Below are positions 28,523 through 37,370 of a stretch of DNA of 64,000 bases, piece after piece. Numbering within the stretch: position 1 is the first letter of the stretch; every line of letters begins with the position of its first letter. The notes beneath the pieces were generated by a model. It did not search any database. It saw only the letters and a program-made list of their open reading frames with translations, and was not told the DNA's origin. This DNA comes from Bacillota bacterium (GTDB lineage: Bacteria; Bacillota; UBA4882; UBA8346), in contig JAEXFN010000017.1 of assembly GCA_023400055.1 (NCBI GenBank), positions 124,001-188,000 on the forward strand, in the 5' to 3' direction. Position numbers and translations under genes: made by a program.

Positions 28523-29536
28523 ATGGCTGTAATGGAAAAGGTTTTCAACAAAACACCGCTGAGTGTCAAGATCGCGAAATTCCGGGAACTTGGCTTGCTG
28601 GGATTTATCATGATTCTGGCGGTCCTGGTCCAGACGCGCAATGTCAGCTTTCTGACGGCGGAAAACATTAACGATCTGGTTATCAATACGGCTATCTTGA
28701 GTATTCTGGCGATCGGCATGATGTTGGTCATCGTGACCCGGGGGATCGATCTTTCCATCGGGGCAACCCTGGCACTGTCGGGCATGTTATCCGCCATGAC
28801 GGTCGGCGCCAATCCGGGGCTGTCGCCGCTTTGGGTTATTCTGCTCGGGACACTGATCGGAATGGTTTGCGGCTTCGTCTTGGGCTTGCTGGTCGCCAAG
28901 GCCCAGATCTTGCCGATTATCGCCTCGTTGGGAATGATGAACGTATTCCGCGGCTTGACTTTCATGGTGAGCGGCGGCAAATGGGTCAGCGCTTATCAGA
29001 TGCCGGATAGCTTTAAAAGCATCGCCACCGGTTCGATTCTCGGCATCAATACCTTGATTTTTATCGCAATTATCATCTATTTGATAGCGTTTTATTTCAT
29101 CAATCATACCCGTACCGGCCGTCAGATTTATGCGGTGGGGAGTAATCCTGATTCGGCGCAGATCAGCGGCATTAACTCATCCCGGATCCTATTATTGGTG
29201 TATACCATCATGGGGAGTTTGGCCGGACTGGCCGGGGTATTATGGGTTTCCCGGTTCGCCTCGGCACAGAACGATACGGGAATGGGATATGAAATGAATG
29301 TCATCGCCGCCTGTGTTCTGGGCGGAGTGAGCATCGCCGGGGGATCGGGCAAGATCTCCGGGATTATTCTGGGGTCGCTGTTATTGGGGATTCTGAATAA
29401 CGCCCTGCCGCTGATCAACGTCTCCCCCTTCTGGCAACAGGCGATTCAGGGTTTGATCATTTTGATTGCCGTTTTAACCAACGTCCTGGTGAAAAGGGGA
29501 GTCGACCGGAACAATCTCTTGAGGAGGAAGATATAG
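28523..29536 (+). CDS. Rhamnose-type sugar ABC transporter permease 1
   Basis: A 337-residue permease of the RbsC/RhaP family with about ten hydrophobic segments, MLVIVTRGIDLSIGATLALSG and GYEMNVIAACVLGGVSIAGG. Having two non-identical permeases is a mark of rhamnose (RhaP/RhaQ) and AI-2 (LsrC/LsrD) transporters; this one is the more RhaP/LsrC-like by position. GGGGGAGG lies upstream of the ATG, 18 bases from the ATPase stop. Confidence 0.88.
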   Translation: MAVMEKVFNKTPLSVKIAKFRELGLLGFIMILAVLVQTRNVSFLTAENINDLVINTAILSILAIGMMLVIVTRGIDLSIGATLALSGMLSAMTVGANPGLSPLWVILLGTLIGMVCGFVLGLLVAKAQILPIIASLGMMNVFRGLTFMVSGGKWVSAYQMPDSFKSIATGSILGINTLIFIAIIIYLIAFYFINHTRTGRQIYAVGSNPDSAQISGINSSRILLLVYTIMGSLAGLAGVLWVSRFASAQNDTGMGYEMNVIAACVLGGVSIAGGSGKISGIILGSLLLGILNNALPLINVSPFWQQAIQGLIILIAVLTNVLVKRGVDRNNLLRRKI

Positions 29537-29539
29537 GCC

Positions 29540-30550
29540 ATGGAACCGAAGACCATAGTATCCCAGAAAGAATTCGATCTGAAGCAGTTTTTCTTCCAGT
29601 GGGAATGGATGCTCGTCTTGATCTTCATCCTCGTGAATATCATTAACATCTGTCTGTCCCCCTATTATCTGGATGGGCGCGGCTTGCTCAGCGCCACCAT
29701 GACTTTTTTGGATAAGGCTTTTATCGTCTTTCCGATGGCCTTCATTCTGATTCTGGGAGATATCGACATCTCGGTCGCCTCCACCGTGGCTTTGTCCTCG
29801 GTGATCATGGCGGTCGGATACAATGCGGGACTACCGATGGGACTCGCTATGGTCCTTTGTTTGGCCGTGGGGACCTTGTGCGGCTTTTTGAACGGTCTGA
29901 TTATTGTCAAATTTAAGGAGTTATCCGCGGTGATTGTGACCCTCGCCACGATGATAGCATATCGGGGCATCGCCTATATCATTTTGCAGGATCAGGCAGC
30001 TGGCAAATTTCCCGAATGGTATACCTATCTGGGATGGGGGTACATCGGAGGGATTCCCTTTATCTTGGTAGTGTTTGTCGTGTTTGCCATCGCTTTCGGA
30101 TTGTTGCTCCACAAAACGACTTTCGGCAGGAGCATCTATGCCATGGGCACCAATATTACCGCCTGCCGGTTTTCCGGGGTCCGGGTGGATCGGATCAAAC
30201 TGCTCATCTTTACCCTGGCCGGTTTGATGTCGGGGGTGACCGCCCTGTTCCTGACATCCCGGATGGGCAGTACCCGGCCGAACATTGCGCTCGGTTATGA
30301 ATTGGATGTCATCGCCATGGCGGTATTGGGGGGAGTGAGCACCGCCGGCGGGAAGGGGAGAATTATCGGCGCCATTTTGGCGATATTCCTGATCGGTTAT
30401 CTTCGCTATGGGCTTGGTTTGGTCAATGTACCCGCGCAGATTTTGCTGATCATCATCGGATTGCTCTTGGTGCTGGCGGTGATGCTCCCCAATCTGAAAC
30501 TTAATTGGCGCGGGAAACTGCCGCGGGCGGAGCAAGGGGAGGGACAGTAG
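29540..30550 (+). CDS. Rhamnose-type sugar ABC transporter permease 2
   Basis: A 336-residue second permease, with the corresponding motif MAFILILGDIDISVASTVALSS and GYELDVIAMAVLGGVSTAGG. Glycine-Asp-Ile-Asp replaces the usual GGIDLS, as is common in the RhaQ/LsrD partner. It starts three bases after permease 1 and would heterodimerise with it. It is separated from the binding-protein gene by a hairpin. Confidence 0.88.
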   Translation: MEPKTIVSQKEFDLKQFFFQWEWMLVLIFILVNIINICLSPYYLDGRGLLSATMTFLDKAFIVFPMAFILILGDIDISVASTVALSSVIMAVGYNAGLPMGLAMVLCLAVGTLCGFLNGLIIVKFKELSAVIVTLATMIAYRGIAYIILQDQAAGKFPEWYTYLGWGYIGGIPFILVVFVVFAIAFGLLLHKTTFGRSIYAMGTNITACRFSGVRVDRIKLLIFTLAGLMSGVTALFLTSRMGSTRPNIALGYELDVIAMAVLGGVSTAGGKGRIIGAILAIFLIGYLRYGLGLVNVPAQILLIIIGLLLVLAVMLPNLKLNWRGKLPRAEQGEGQ

Positions 30551-30565
30551 AAAATAGACAAATCG

Positions 30566-30595
30566 ATATAAAATGGCCCCAGGGCTATTTTATAT
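30566..30595 (+). promoter_or_regulatory. 14-bp intercistronic hairpin before the binding-protein gene
   Basis: ATATAAAATGGCCC and GGGCTATTTTATAT pair over 14 bp with one G-U pair around a two-base centre, followed by A-rich sequence and GGGAGG. Hairpins at this place often raise binding-protein levels over permease by stabilising mRNA; that role is inferred. Confidence 0.6.
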
Positions 30596-30622
30596 AAAAA
30601 ACAAAGGGAGGTTGAAAAAAGA

Positions 30623-31630
30623 ATGAAAAAAGTTTTCCGGTCCGTTGTTTTCCTGGTATTGGCATTAGCGATGCTGTGCAGTCTGAGTCTGGCCGCAGCT
30701 CCAAAGCGATTTGCCATCGTGTTTAAGAATACGGGCAATCCTTACGGCGAGAAGATGATGGAAGGATTCAAGAATGCCATTGAGGAGTTGGGAGGAACGC
30801 CGATCTTAAAGGCTCCGGACCAACCGACGGTGGAAGCGCAGATTCAGATGGTGGAAGAACTGATCGCGCAGCGGGTAGATAGCATTGCCATATCTGCCAA
30901 TGATCGCGACGCGCTGCAGCCTGTTTTGACCAAGGCCGCTAAAGAGGGCATCAAGATCCTGTCCTTGGATTCTGCCGTAAACTCGCAAAGCCGGCTGGTC
31001 CATGTCAACCAGGCTGACTCGGAGCGAATCGGCCGGATTCTGATTCAAGCCGTCGCCCAAATGATCGGCGGCAAAGGACAGATCGCCGTTTTGAGCGCAA
31101 CGTCTCAAGCCACCAATCAAAATACCTGGATTCAGTGGATGAAGGAAGAACTGAAAAATCCGAAATACCGCCAGATCAAATTGGTTAAAGTGGCCTACGG
31201 CGACGATCTGCGGGATAAGAGTGTTTCCGAAACGGAAGCGTTGCTCAAATCCTATCCGAACCTGAAAGGGATTATCGCCCCGACGACTGTAGGAATTGCC
31301 GCAGCCGGAAAAGTGCTCACTGATAAAGGACTGAAGGGCAAAGTCCATCTGACCGGCCTGGGACTGCCGAGTGAAATGGCCGACTACATCGAGAGCGGCG
31401 TCTGCGAGTGGATGTACCTGTGGAATCCGATCGATGTGGGATATCTGGCCGGATATGCGGCGGACGCGTTGGTAAAAGGAACAATCACCGGCAAATCCGG
31501 TGAGTCGTTTAAAGCCGGTAAGCTCGGCACCAAAAAGATCATTAAGGTCGGCGACGGCACAGAAATCATGTTGGGCGATCCCTTCAAGTTTGACAAACAA
31601 AATATCGCCGAATGGAAGAAAGTCTACTAA
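30623..31630 (+). CDS. Rhamnose-type sugar ABC transporter substrate-binding protein
   Basis: A 335-residue binding protein (Peripla_BP_4 fold) with a 24-residue signal peptide ending at SLAAA. The segment SATSQATNQNTWIQWMKEEL and the C-terminal WNPIDVGYLAGYAA resemble RhaS and the related LsrB family, more than ribose-binding proteins. GGGAGG lies 14 bases before the ATG. Together with the single ATPase and two permeases it forms a complete importer. L-rhamnose is the likely ligand from the neighbouring rhaB; autoinducer-2 is the main alternative. Confidence 0.87.
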   Translation: MKKVFRSVVFLVLALAMLCSLSLAAAPKRFAIVFKNTGNPYGEKMMEGFKNAIEELGGTPILKAPDQPTVEAQIQMVEELIAQRVDSIAISANDRDALQPVLTKAAKEGIKILSLDSAVNSQSRLVHVNQADSERIGRILIQAVAQMIGGKGQIAVLSATSQATNQNTWIQWMKEELKNPKYRQIKLVKVAYGDDLRDKSVSETEALLKSYPNLKGIIAPTTVGIAAAGKVLTDKGLKGKVHLTGLGLPSEMADYIESGVCEWMYLWNPIDVGYLAGYAADALVKGTITGKSGESFKAGKLGTKKIIKVGDGTEIMLGDPFKFDKQNIAEWKKVY

Positions 31631-31684
31631 ACTAAAATCAATTCCCGGGAAACTCTAGAAGATTCTTTTTCCATAAGTTATCCT

Positions 31685-31742
31685 TCGCAACACAATAATG
31701 TGAAAACCTTGGAAAAGGCTATTATCATGTTGTGTTGCGAAG
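31685..31742. terminator. Large hairpin after the rhamnose-type ABC operon
   Basis: CTTCGCAACACAA and TTGTGTTGCGAAG form a perfect 13-bp inverted repeat with about 30 bases between, followed by TTTCTTT. It is probably the terminator of the transporter operon. The rest of 31743-32096 is AT-rich and carries the operator elements listed separately. Confidence 0.55.
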
Positions 31743-31966
31743 TTTCTTTAAAGATAATCAAGTTCGCATTAATTTACACTCACGGAAAGCCATGACTTAA
31801 ATGGCGAGAAGATATGCCAATTGCCTGAACGTGGCGGCGGGTCAAAAAAAGAATGCCTCGATGAATTGTAGCGACTGAGCTCCCTAGAATCCTAGGGATT
31901 CTTTTCTGGGTTGTAATCTTAAGATGATGTAATGAAATAGTAAAAATAATTTAAATAAAATTTAAA

Positions 31967-31984
31967 TTTATGAAGGAAAATCTG
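31967..31984. promoter_or_regulatory. Third copy of the TTTATGAAGGA-box
   Basis: TTTATGAAGGAAAATCTG closely matches the second box of the modules at 14807 and 17517. An A/T-rich AAAATAATTT segment lies 24 bases upstream, where the other two modules have GAAAATT. Confidence 0.4.
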
Positions 31985-32004
31985 TATTAAAATTGAATCT
32001 TTTC

Positions 32005-32088
32005 TATGAAATGGGTTTCATAAAATTTACCGATTAACTGTTTTACTCTATGTTGTTTATGGAAATTTTTTTGAAAGAGGTTTCATAA
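32005..32088. promoter_or_regulatory. Two LacI-type operator palindromes before the second lacI gene
   Basis: TATGAAATGGGTTTCATA (32005-32022) is a near-perfect palindrome, and TTGAAAGAGGTTTCATAA (32071-32088) is a second version ending at the AAGGAG ribosome binding site. Two such sites right before a LacI-family gene suggest autorepression, the second by blocking transcription near the start. Confidence 0.55.
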
Positions 32089-32096
32089 GGAGAGAA

Positions 32097-33110
32097 ATGG
32101 CAACGATTTATGATGTTGCAAAAAAAGCAGGGGTTTCGACCGCCACTGTCTCCAGGGTGCTTAATAATCATCCCTATGTTCGTGAAGAAACTCGTATTAA
32201 GGTTCAATCTCTTCTGAAAGAATTACATTTTATTCCAAATAGCAATGCTAGCAGCTTGGTGCGAAAAACGACCAATACCATTGCGGTGATTGTCCCCGAT
32301 GTTACGAATCATTTTTTCACTACCTTTTTACGTGGCGCCGAAGATCAAGCGAATGAAGATGGCTTTGCTGTTATCTTCGGAAATACTGATGAAGATAGCC
32401 AGAAAGAACAGACTTATATTCAAATGTTTCTTGAACGCAGGATTGACGGTTTGATTATCGCTCCGGTTTCTCCCAAGGTTATCAATCTTAAAACAGTTAT
32501 TAAAAGAGAAATACCTCTAGTACTGGTGGACCGTGAGGTTGAAGCATTAATAACGGATTTTGTGGGAACAGACAACCGACGTAATGCGCAGAGCTTAGTC
32601 GAGTATCTCATTGGCTTAGGCCATAAAACTATTGCTGTAATCTCCGGCCCTCAAAAGACTTCATCCCACCGACAAAGAATCGATGGATATCGAATGGCTT
32701 TACTGAAGGCCGGCATCCCCATTGATGAACGGCTGATTCTTTACGGAGATAAACCGAACATCGAAACTGGGACTAGGCTGGTCCGTAATTTATTACAACA
32801 GGCCCCCCGACCAACTGCGATTTTTGCCGTTAACAACTTTTTAGCGATTGGGGGGGTTGTTGCCTTGCGCGAAGCTAACTTCAATGTTCCCGATGATATC
32901 GGAATTGTCTGTTTTGATGATAACGATTCCGCATCGGTGTTAAATCCTTTCTTTACTTCAATTAACCAGCCCGCTTACATGATGGGTCAGATGGCGGTGG
33001 ATATATTAGTGCACCGGATGAAGCATAAAAATTCTTCCCCCACCCGGGTACTTTTGGAGTCTAATTTTTTGATACGCGGCTCTGTGAAACCAGCCCGTTG
33101 CATTGATTGA
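32097..33110 (+). CDS. LacI-family transcriptional regulator of the third sugar set
   Basis: A 337-residue LacI/GalR regulator: N-terminal helix-turn-helix TIYDVAKKAGVSTATVSRVLN, hinge, and a sugar-binding domain (IAVIVPDVTNHFFTTFLRGAE, later IGIVCFDDND). The gene and its upstream region are clearly richer in A+T than the neighbouring operons and use codons such as TTA and AAT more, which could reflect recent acquisition. Overlap of AAGGAG with an operator palindrome supports autoregulation. It probably controls the ABC genes that follow. Confidence 0.9.
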   Translation: MATIYDVAKKAGVSTATVSRVLNNHPYVREETRIKVQSLLKELHFIPNSNASSLVRKTTNTIAVIVPDVTNHFFTTFLRGAEDQANEDGFAVIFGNTDEDSQKEQTYIQMFLERRIDGLIIAPVSPKVINLKTVIKREIPLVLVDREVEALITDFVGTDNRRNAQSLVEYLIGLGHKTIAVISGPQKTSSHRQRIDGYRMALLKAGIPIDERLILYGDKPNIETGTRLVRNLLQQAPRPTAIFAVNNFLAIGGVVALREANFNVPDDIGIVCFDDNDSASVLNPFFTSINQPAYMMGQMAVDILVHRMKHKNSSPTRVLLESNFLIRGSVKPARCID

Positions 33111-33237
33111 GCCTGAATCCGTGACGATTGATTTATACTAAGCGAAACGTACTACAAGCTTTCACGATTTTACCTGGTAGCGCAGAGAGCATCGATTCAG
33201 GTTGGAGTACATCGGTGGATCGTGACGAAAAATGAGA

Positions 33238-33279
33238 AAAGGATGGACCGGAGGTTGTCATCAACCGGCGTTTCCTTTG
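33238..33279 (+). terminator. Hairpin between the lacI gene and the third ABC set
   Basis: AAAGGA and TCCTTT flank an inner GGTTG-TCAT-CAACC stem, ending in TTTCCTTTG. It may end the lacI transcript or act as an attenuator of the ABC genes. Confidence 0.45.
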
Positions 33280-33328
33280 ACGGGATTCGCATCACAAAAT
33301 AACGGATAACAGCGGGGTGATCAAAAGT

Positions 33329-34825
33329 ATGGATGATGTTCTGATTCGGATGGAAGGAATCGAAAAGACCTTTCCCGGAGTTCACGCGCTCAGTCAGTGT
33401 CAGTTTGAACTTCGTTCCGGTGAAATTCATGCGCTGGTCGGCGAGAATGGCGCCGGGAAATCGACGCTGATGAAGGTACTTACCGGGGTGTATCGGAAAG
33501 ACGCCGGCCGCATTCTCTATCAGGGCAAGGAGGTCGAAATCACCAATCCCAAGGCGGCACAGGAATTAGGGATCAGTATTATTTATCAGGAGTTTAATTT
33601 GATGCCCCATTTGACGGTGGCCCAAAATATCTTTATCGGCCGCGAACCGCGTCAGGGACTTCATTTTGTCCTGAACGAACAGGAGATAAACCGTCGGACC
33701 CAGGAACTGCTCGATGGGCTCCATTTGGATTTAGACCCGCGGGTTCGGGTGGCCGAACTCACCGTCGCGAAACAACAGATGGTTGAGATCGCCAAGGCGC
33801 TATCCTATCAATCCAAGGTGTTGGTGATGGACGAACCGACCGCGACCCTGACCGAAAACGAAATCAAGGAACTTTTCCGGATCATTCATCAACTCCGCGA
33901 TAAAGGCGTGGGCGTTATCTACATCTCCCACCGGATGGAAGAGTTGAAGCAGATCTCGGACCGGGTCACCGTGATGCGGGATGGCCATTATATCGATACC
34001 GTGGTGACGGCCGACGTCTCCATTGACCGGATCATCAGCATGATGGTGGGCCGGGAGATCTATGAGACATCCCGGCAAGAAATGGTAGACACCGATTCGG
34101 AAGTGGTACTCGAAGTCAAAAATCTGAACCGGGGTCGACTGGTTCGGGATGTCAGCTTCCAACTGAAAAAGGGCGAGATTCTCGGATTCGCCGGACTGAT
34201 GGGCGCGGGACGCACCGAGGTGGCGCGGGCCATCTTCGGAGCAGACCCAATCGAGTCGGGAGAAATTTATGTGAAGGGCCGCCGGATTGAAATGAAAAGT
34301 CCCAAGGATGCGGTTCGTTCCGGCATTGGCTATCTATCCGAGGATCGAAAAAGGTACGGGCTGGTTTTGGGTATGGAAGTGGAAACGAACATCGTGCTGG
34401 CGGCGTTTGAACGCTTCCTGGGCTTCTTGGGCTGGGTCAACGTGGCGCGGACCCGCAGCCAGGCTCAGAAGATCGTGGAAGAGCTGCAGATCAAGACCCC
34501 AAGCCTGCAACAGAAAGTGAAGAATCTTTCGGGCGGGAACCAGCAAAAGGTGGTCGTCGGCAAGTGGCTGGTGCGGGATTGCGATATTTTAATCTTCGAT
34601 GAGCCGACCCGAGGCATCGACGTCGGCGCCAAAAGCGAAATTTATAAGCTGCTAAATTTATTGGCTGAGAACGGCAAGGCCATTATCATGATCTCCTCGG
34701 AGCTGCCGGAGATCCTGCGGATGAGCCATCGTGTCGTGGTGATGTGCGAAGGCCGGATCACCGGCGAGTTGAGCGCAGCCGAGGCTACTCAGGAACGGAT
34801 CATGCAGTATGCGACCAGTCGTTAG
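33329..34825 (+). CDS. Sugar ABC transporter, double ATP-binding protein (third set)
   Basis: A 498-residue RbsA/MglA-like double ABC ATPase: Walker A GENGAGKS, MDEPTATLT, second-half GLMGAGRTE, LSGGNQQK and FDEPTRGIDVGAKS. GGGGTGATC places the start at the ATG at 33329 rather than the GTG at 33317. It is followed by one permease gene and one binding-protein gene, the standard ribose-type arrangement. The sugar cannot be told from the sequence. Confidence 0.9.
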   Translation: MDDVLIRMEGIEKTFPGVHALSQCQFELRSGEIHALVGENGAGKSTLMKVLTGVYRKDAGRILYQGKEVEITNPKAAQELGISIIYQEFNLMPHLTVAQNIFIGREPRQGLHFVLNEQEINRRTQELLDGLHLDLDPRVRVAELTVAKQQMVEIAKALSYQSKVLVMDEPTATLTENEIKELFRIIHQLRDKGVGVIYISHRMEELKQISDRVTVMRDGHYIDTVVTADVSIDRIISMMVGREIYETSRQEMVDTDSEVVLEVKNLNRGRLVRDVSFQLKKGEILGFAGLMGAGRTEVARAIFGADPIESGEIYVKGRRIEMKSPKDAVRSGIGYLSEDRKRYGLVLGMEVETNIVLAAFERFLGFLGWVNVARTRSQAQKIVEELQIKTPSLQQKVKNLSGGNQQKVVVGKWLVRDCDILIFDEPTRGIDVGAKSEIYKLLNLLAENGKAIIMISSELPEILRMSHRVVVMCEGRITGELSAAEATQERIMQYATSR

Positions 34826-35000
34826 TCCTCATGCAACGACATTAATTCTTTAGCTATGTATGTGTATGGTTTGCGGAAAGACCCAACGCTGTACCGTTTT
34901 CTTACAAATCAAGGATCTAAATATCGAATGCCGTTGCATACAGAATAGATTTTGCGGCTCAACTAATTTTAACCATAGCGAATCGGGAGGTTTTGAGAAG

Positions 35001-36017
35001 ATGAGGAATACACCTGATACTGCGAGTACGACCACGAGTACGGTGGAACCGAAGGATAGCACGCGGCAATCCCTGTTCCGCTCCAATGCGACCCAGAAAA
35101 TATTGGCTTTTGCCAGCTTGATTGTGATGTTTATCTTTTTCTCGCTGGCGTCGCCCAATTTCGCCAATTTCAGCAATATCGTCGGCATTCTGCTCTCCAC
35201 CGCCGTCAACGGGGTGTTGGCCGTGGGGACCACATTTGTGATTATCACCGGCGGGATTGATCTTTCAGTGGGAACGGTGATGACCTTCGGAGCGGTGATG
35301 ACCGGCGTCTTTATCACGTTTTTGAAATTGCCCATCTTTGTCGGCGTGCTCGGCGGTTTGGCGGCCGGGGGCCTGTGCGGCTTCATCAGCGGTTCCTTGA
35401 CCGCCCGGATGAAGATCCCGCCTTTCATCGCGACTTTGGGCATGATGATGGTCACCAAGGGCCTTTCGTTGGTGATTTCCGGTACCAAGCCGATTTACTT
35501 CACGGACACGCTTCCGTTCATGAATATCGCCATGGGCTCGGTTTTTGGGATCCCTAACGCTGTCCTGATCTTCTTCGCGGTCGCCATCATCGCCAATCTG
35601 ATTTTGAGCAAGACCGCGCTCGGACGTTATACGTTCGCGCTGGGCAGCAACGAAGAGGCGGCCCGGCTGTCGGGGATCAATGTCGCCGGCTGGAAGATCG
35701 GCATCTACACACTGGGCGGCATTTTCAGCGGGCTGGCCGGTATCATCATGGCCTCACGCCTGGCCTCAGCCCAGCCCGCGCTCGGCCAGGGTTATGAGAT
35801 GGAAGCCATCGCCGCGGCGGTCATCGGCGGTACTTCGCTCAGCGGCGGCGAGGGCACGATTTTAGGGACGGTCATCGGTGCTTTTGTCATGAGCGTTCTG
35901 ACCAACGGTTTGCGGATCCTTTCAATCCCCCAAGAATGGCAAACGGTAGTGGTGGGGTTGGTGGTCATCCTGGCCGTCTATATGGACATTATCCGCCGGA
36001 AAAAGTCGCAAAACTAA
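35001..36017 (+). CDS. Sugar ABC transporter permease (third set, RbsC-like)
   Basis: A 338-residue permease with about ten hydrophobic segments, FVIITGGIDLSVGTVMTFGAV and GYEMEAIAAAVIGGTSLSGGEG. A polar, Thr/Ser-rich N-terminal tail of about 25 residues precedes the first membrane segment. The ATG at 35001 has GGGAGG ten bases upstream; the longer open frame from 34860 has no site. The 175-base gap from the ATPase gene shows no clear signal. Confidence 0.9.
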   Translation: MRNTPDTASTTTSTVEPKDSTRQSLFRSNATQKILAFASLIVMFIFFSLASPNFANFSNIVGILLSTAVNGVLAVGTTFVIITGGIDLSVGTVMTFGAVMTGVFITFLKLPIFVGVLGGLAAGGLCGFISGSLTARMKIPPFIATLGMMMVTKGLSLVISGTKPIYFTDTLPFMNIAMGSVFGIPNAVLIFFAVAIIANLILSKTALGRYTFALGSNEEAARLSGINVAGWKIGIYTLGGIFSGLAGIIMASRLASAQPALGQGYEMEAIAAAVIGGTSLSGGEGTILGTVIGAFVMSVLTNGLRILSIPQEWQTVVVGLVVILAVYMDIIRRKKSQN

Positions 36018-36103
36018 CATGGATGAGTAGGAAAAGCAAGTCTGGGAGACGGTATTCCGCCCTGGAAACCGGGGCTGATACAATAAAAAAGGGAGGAATG
36101 GAT

Positions 36104-37057
36104 ATGAAGAAGGTCCGAATCGGTTTTACCCTGGTCTGCCTGTTGTTGGTGGTCTTGCTTTTGAGCAGTCTTTCCCTGGCAGCGAGTAAGCCCTATATCC
36201 CGGTAATCTCCAAAGGATTCCAGCATCAGTTCTGGCAAGCGGTTAAGCTGGGCGCTGAGAAAGCGGCCAAAGAATTTGACGTCGATATCACCTTCGAAGG
36301 ACCGGAGACCGAAGCAATGGTCGATAAGCAGATCGACATGTTGCAGACCGCGCTGAGCAAGAATCCCAAAGCCATCTGCTTGGCCGCCTTGGACAGCAAA
36401 GCGGTGATTCCGCTTTTGATGCAAGCGAAAGCCGCCAATATCCCGGTGGTCGGTTTTGACTCCGGCGTGGACAGCGATATTCCGGTGGCGACCGCCGCCA
36501 CGGACAACGTAGCCGCTGCCGCCTTGGCCGCCGACAAAATGGCGCAACTCATCGGTGGTAAGGGTGAGATCGCGGTCATCGTCCATGACCAAACCAGCCG
36601 GACCGGAATTGACCGCCGCGATGGTTTCGTAAACCGCATCAAATCCAAATACCGCAATATCAAGATCGTGGATATCCAATACGGCGCCGGCGATCATCTC
36701 AAATCGACCGACCTCGCCAAGGCGATCATTCAGGCCCATCCCAATCTGAAGGGCTTCTTCGGCGCCAATGAAGGTTCCGCCATCGGCGTCCTCAATGCCG
36801 TGATTGAAATGAAAAAGACCGGCAAGATCGTGGTCGTCGGTTATGACTCCGGCAAGCAGCAGGTTGACGCGGTTCGTTCCGGCAAGATGGCCGGCGCGAT
36901 CACCCAGAACCCGATCGGCATCGGTTATGAAGCGGTGAAGGCCGCAGTCATGGCCATCAAAGGCGAGAAAGTGAAAAAAGTGATCGATACCGGATTCTTC
37001 TGGTATGACAAGACCAACGTTGATTCAGCCCAAATCAAACCGTTGCTGTATGATTAA
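36104..37057 (+). CDS. Sugar ABC transporter substrate-binding protein (third set)
   Basis: A 317-residue binding protein of the ribose/galactose type with a hydrophobic signal peptide (residues 6-26, ending SLAAS). Ligand-lobe features include ISKGFQHQFWQAVKLGAEKAA, GFDSGVDSD and VVGYDSGKQQVDAV. The second of two nearby ATGs (36104) has GGGAGG at ideal spacing. It completes the LacI-ATPase-permease-binding protein set. The ligand is unknown. Confidence 0.9.
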   Translation: MKKVRIGFTLVCLLLVVLLLSSLSLAASKPYIPVISKGFQHQFWQAVKLGAEKAAKEFDVDITFEGPETEAMVDKQIDMLQTALSKNPKAICLAALDSKAVIPLLMQAKAANIPVVGFDSGVDSDIPVATAATDNVAAAALAADKMAQLIGGKGEIAVIVHDQTSRTGIDRRDGFVNRIKSKYRNIKIVDIQYGAGDHLKSTDLAKAIIQAHPNLKGFFGANEGSAIGVLNAVIEMKKTGKIVVVGYDSGKQQVDAVRSGKMAGAITQNPIGIGYEAVKAAVMAIKGEKVKKVIDTGFFWYDKTNVDSAQIKPLLYD

Positions 37058-37137
37058 TTCATAATCGTAGGCTTCGGGTTGGCAACGCCTGATGATGAAA
37101 CTTGAACGAAATTTCCAAATGAGTCAACCATAAGTGA

Positions 37138-37347
37138 GTCAGTTCGTTTTCGAACTCAATAAACACGTTTAGGTCCATAAATAACTCCGGCAGTCATTGC
37201 CGGAGTTATTTTAATAACCAAATGAACTCTGGCAACTACCGTCGGAGTTCGTTTGCCTGCAAAATGATCTTCGGCAGTTATCGCCAGAGATCATTTTGCA
37301 ACCGAACAAACTATGGCGCGAACTGCTGGAGTCCATTTAGTGATAAA
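37138..37347. repeat. 42-bp tandem hairpin array, class 3, four to five units
   Basis: Units start at 37180, 37222, 37264 and 37306, exactly 42 bp (2 x 21) apart, with a fainter unit at 37138. Each has two arms such as AATAACTCCGGCA / TTGCCGGAGTTATT around GTCA, followed by T-rich sequence. Stems differ in sequence from unit to unit but keep pairing. It fills the 313-base gap between the convergent genes ending at 37057 and 37371, so the units can serve as stacked bidirectional terminators. Confidence 0.8.
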
Positions 37348-37370
37348 ACATGCAATTTCCGTTGGGCGAA

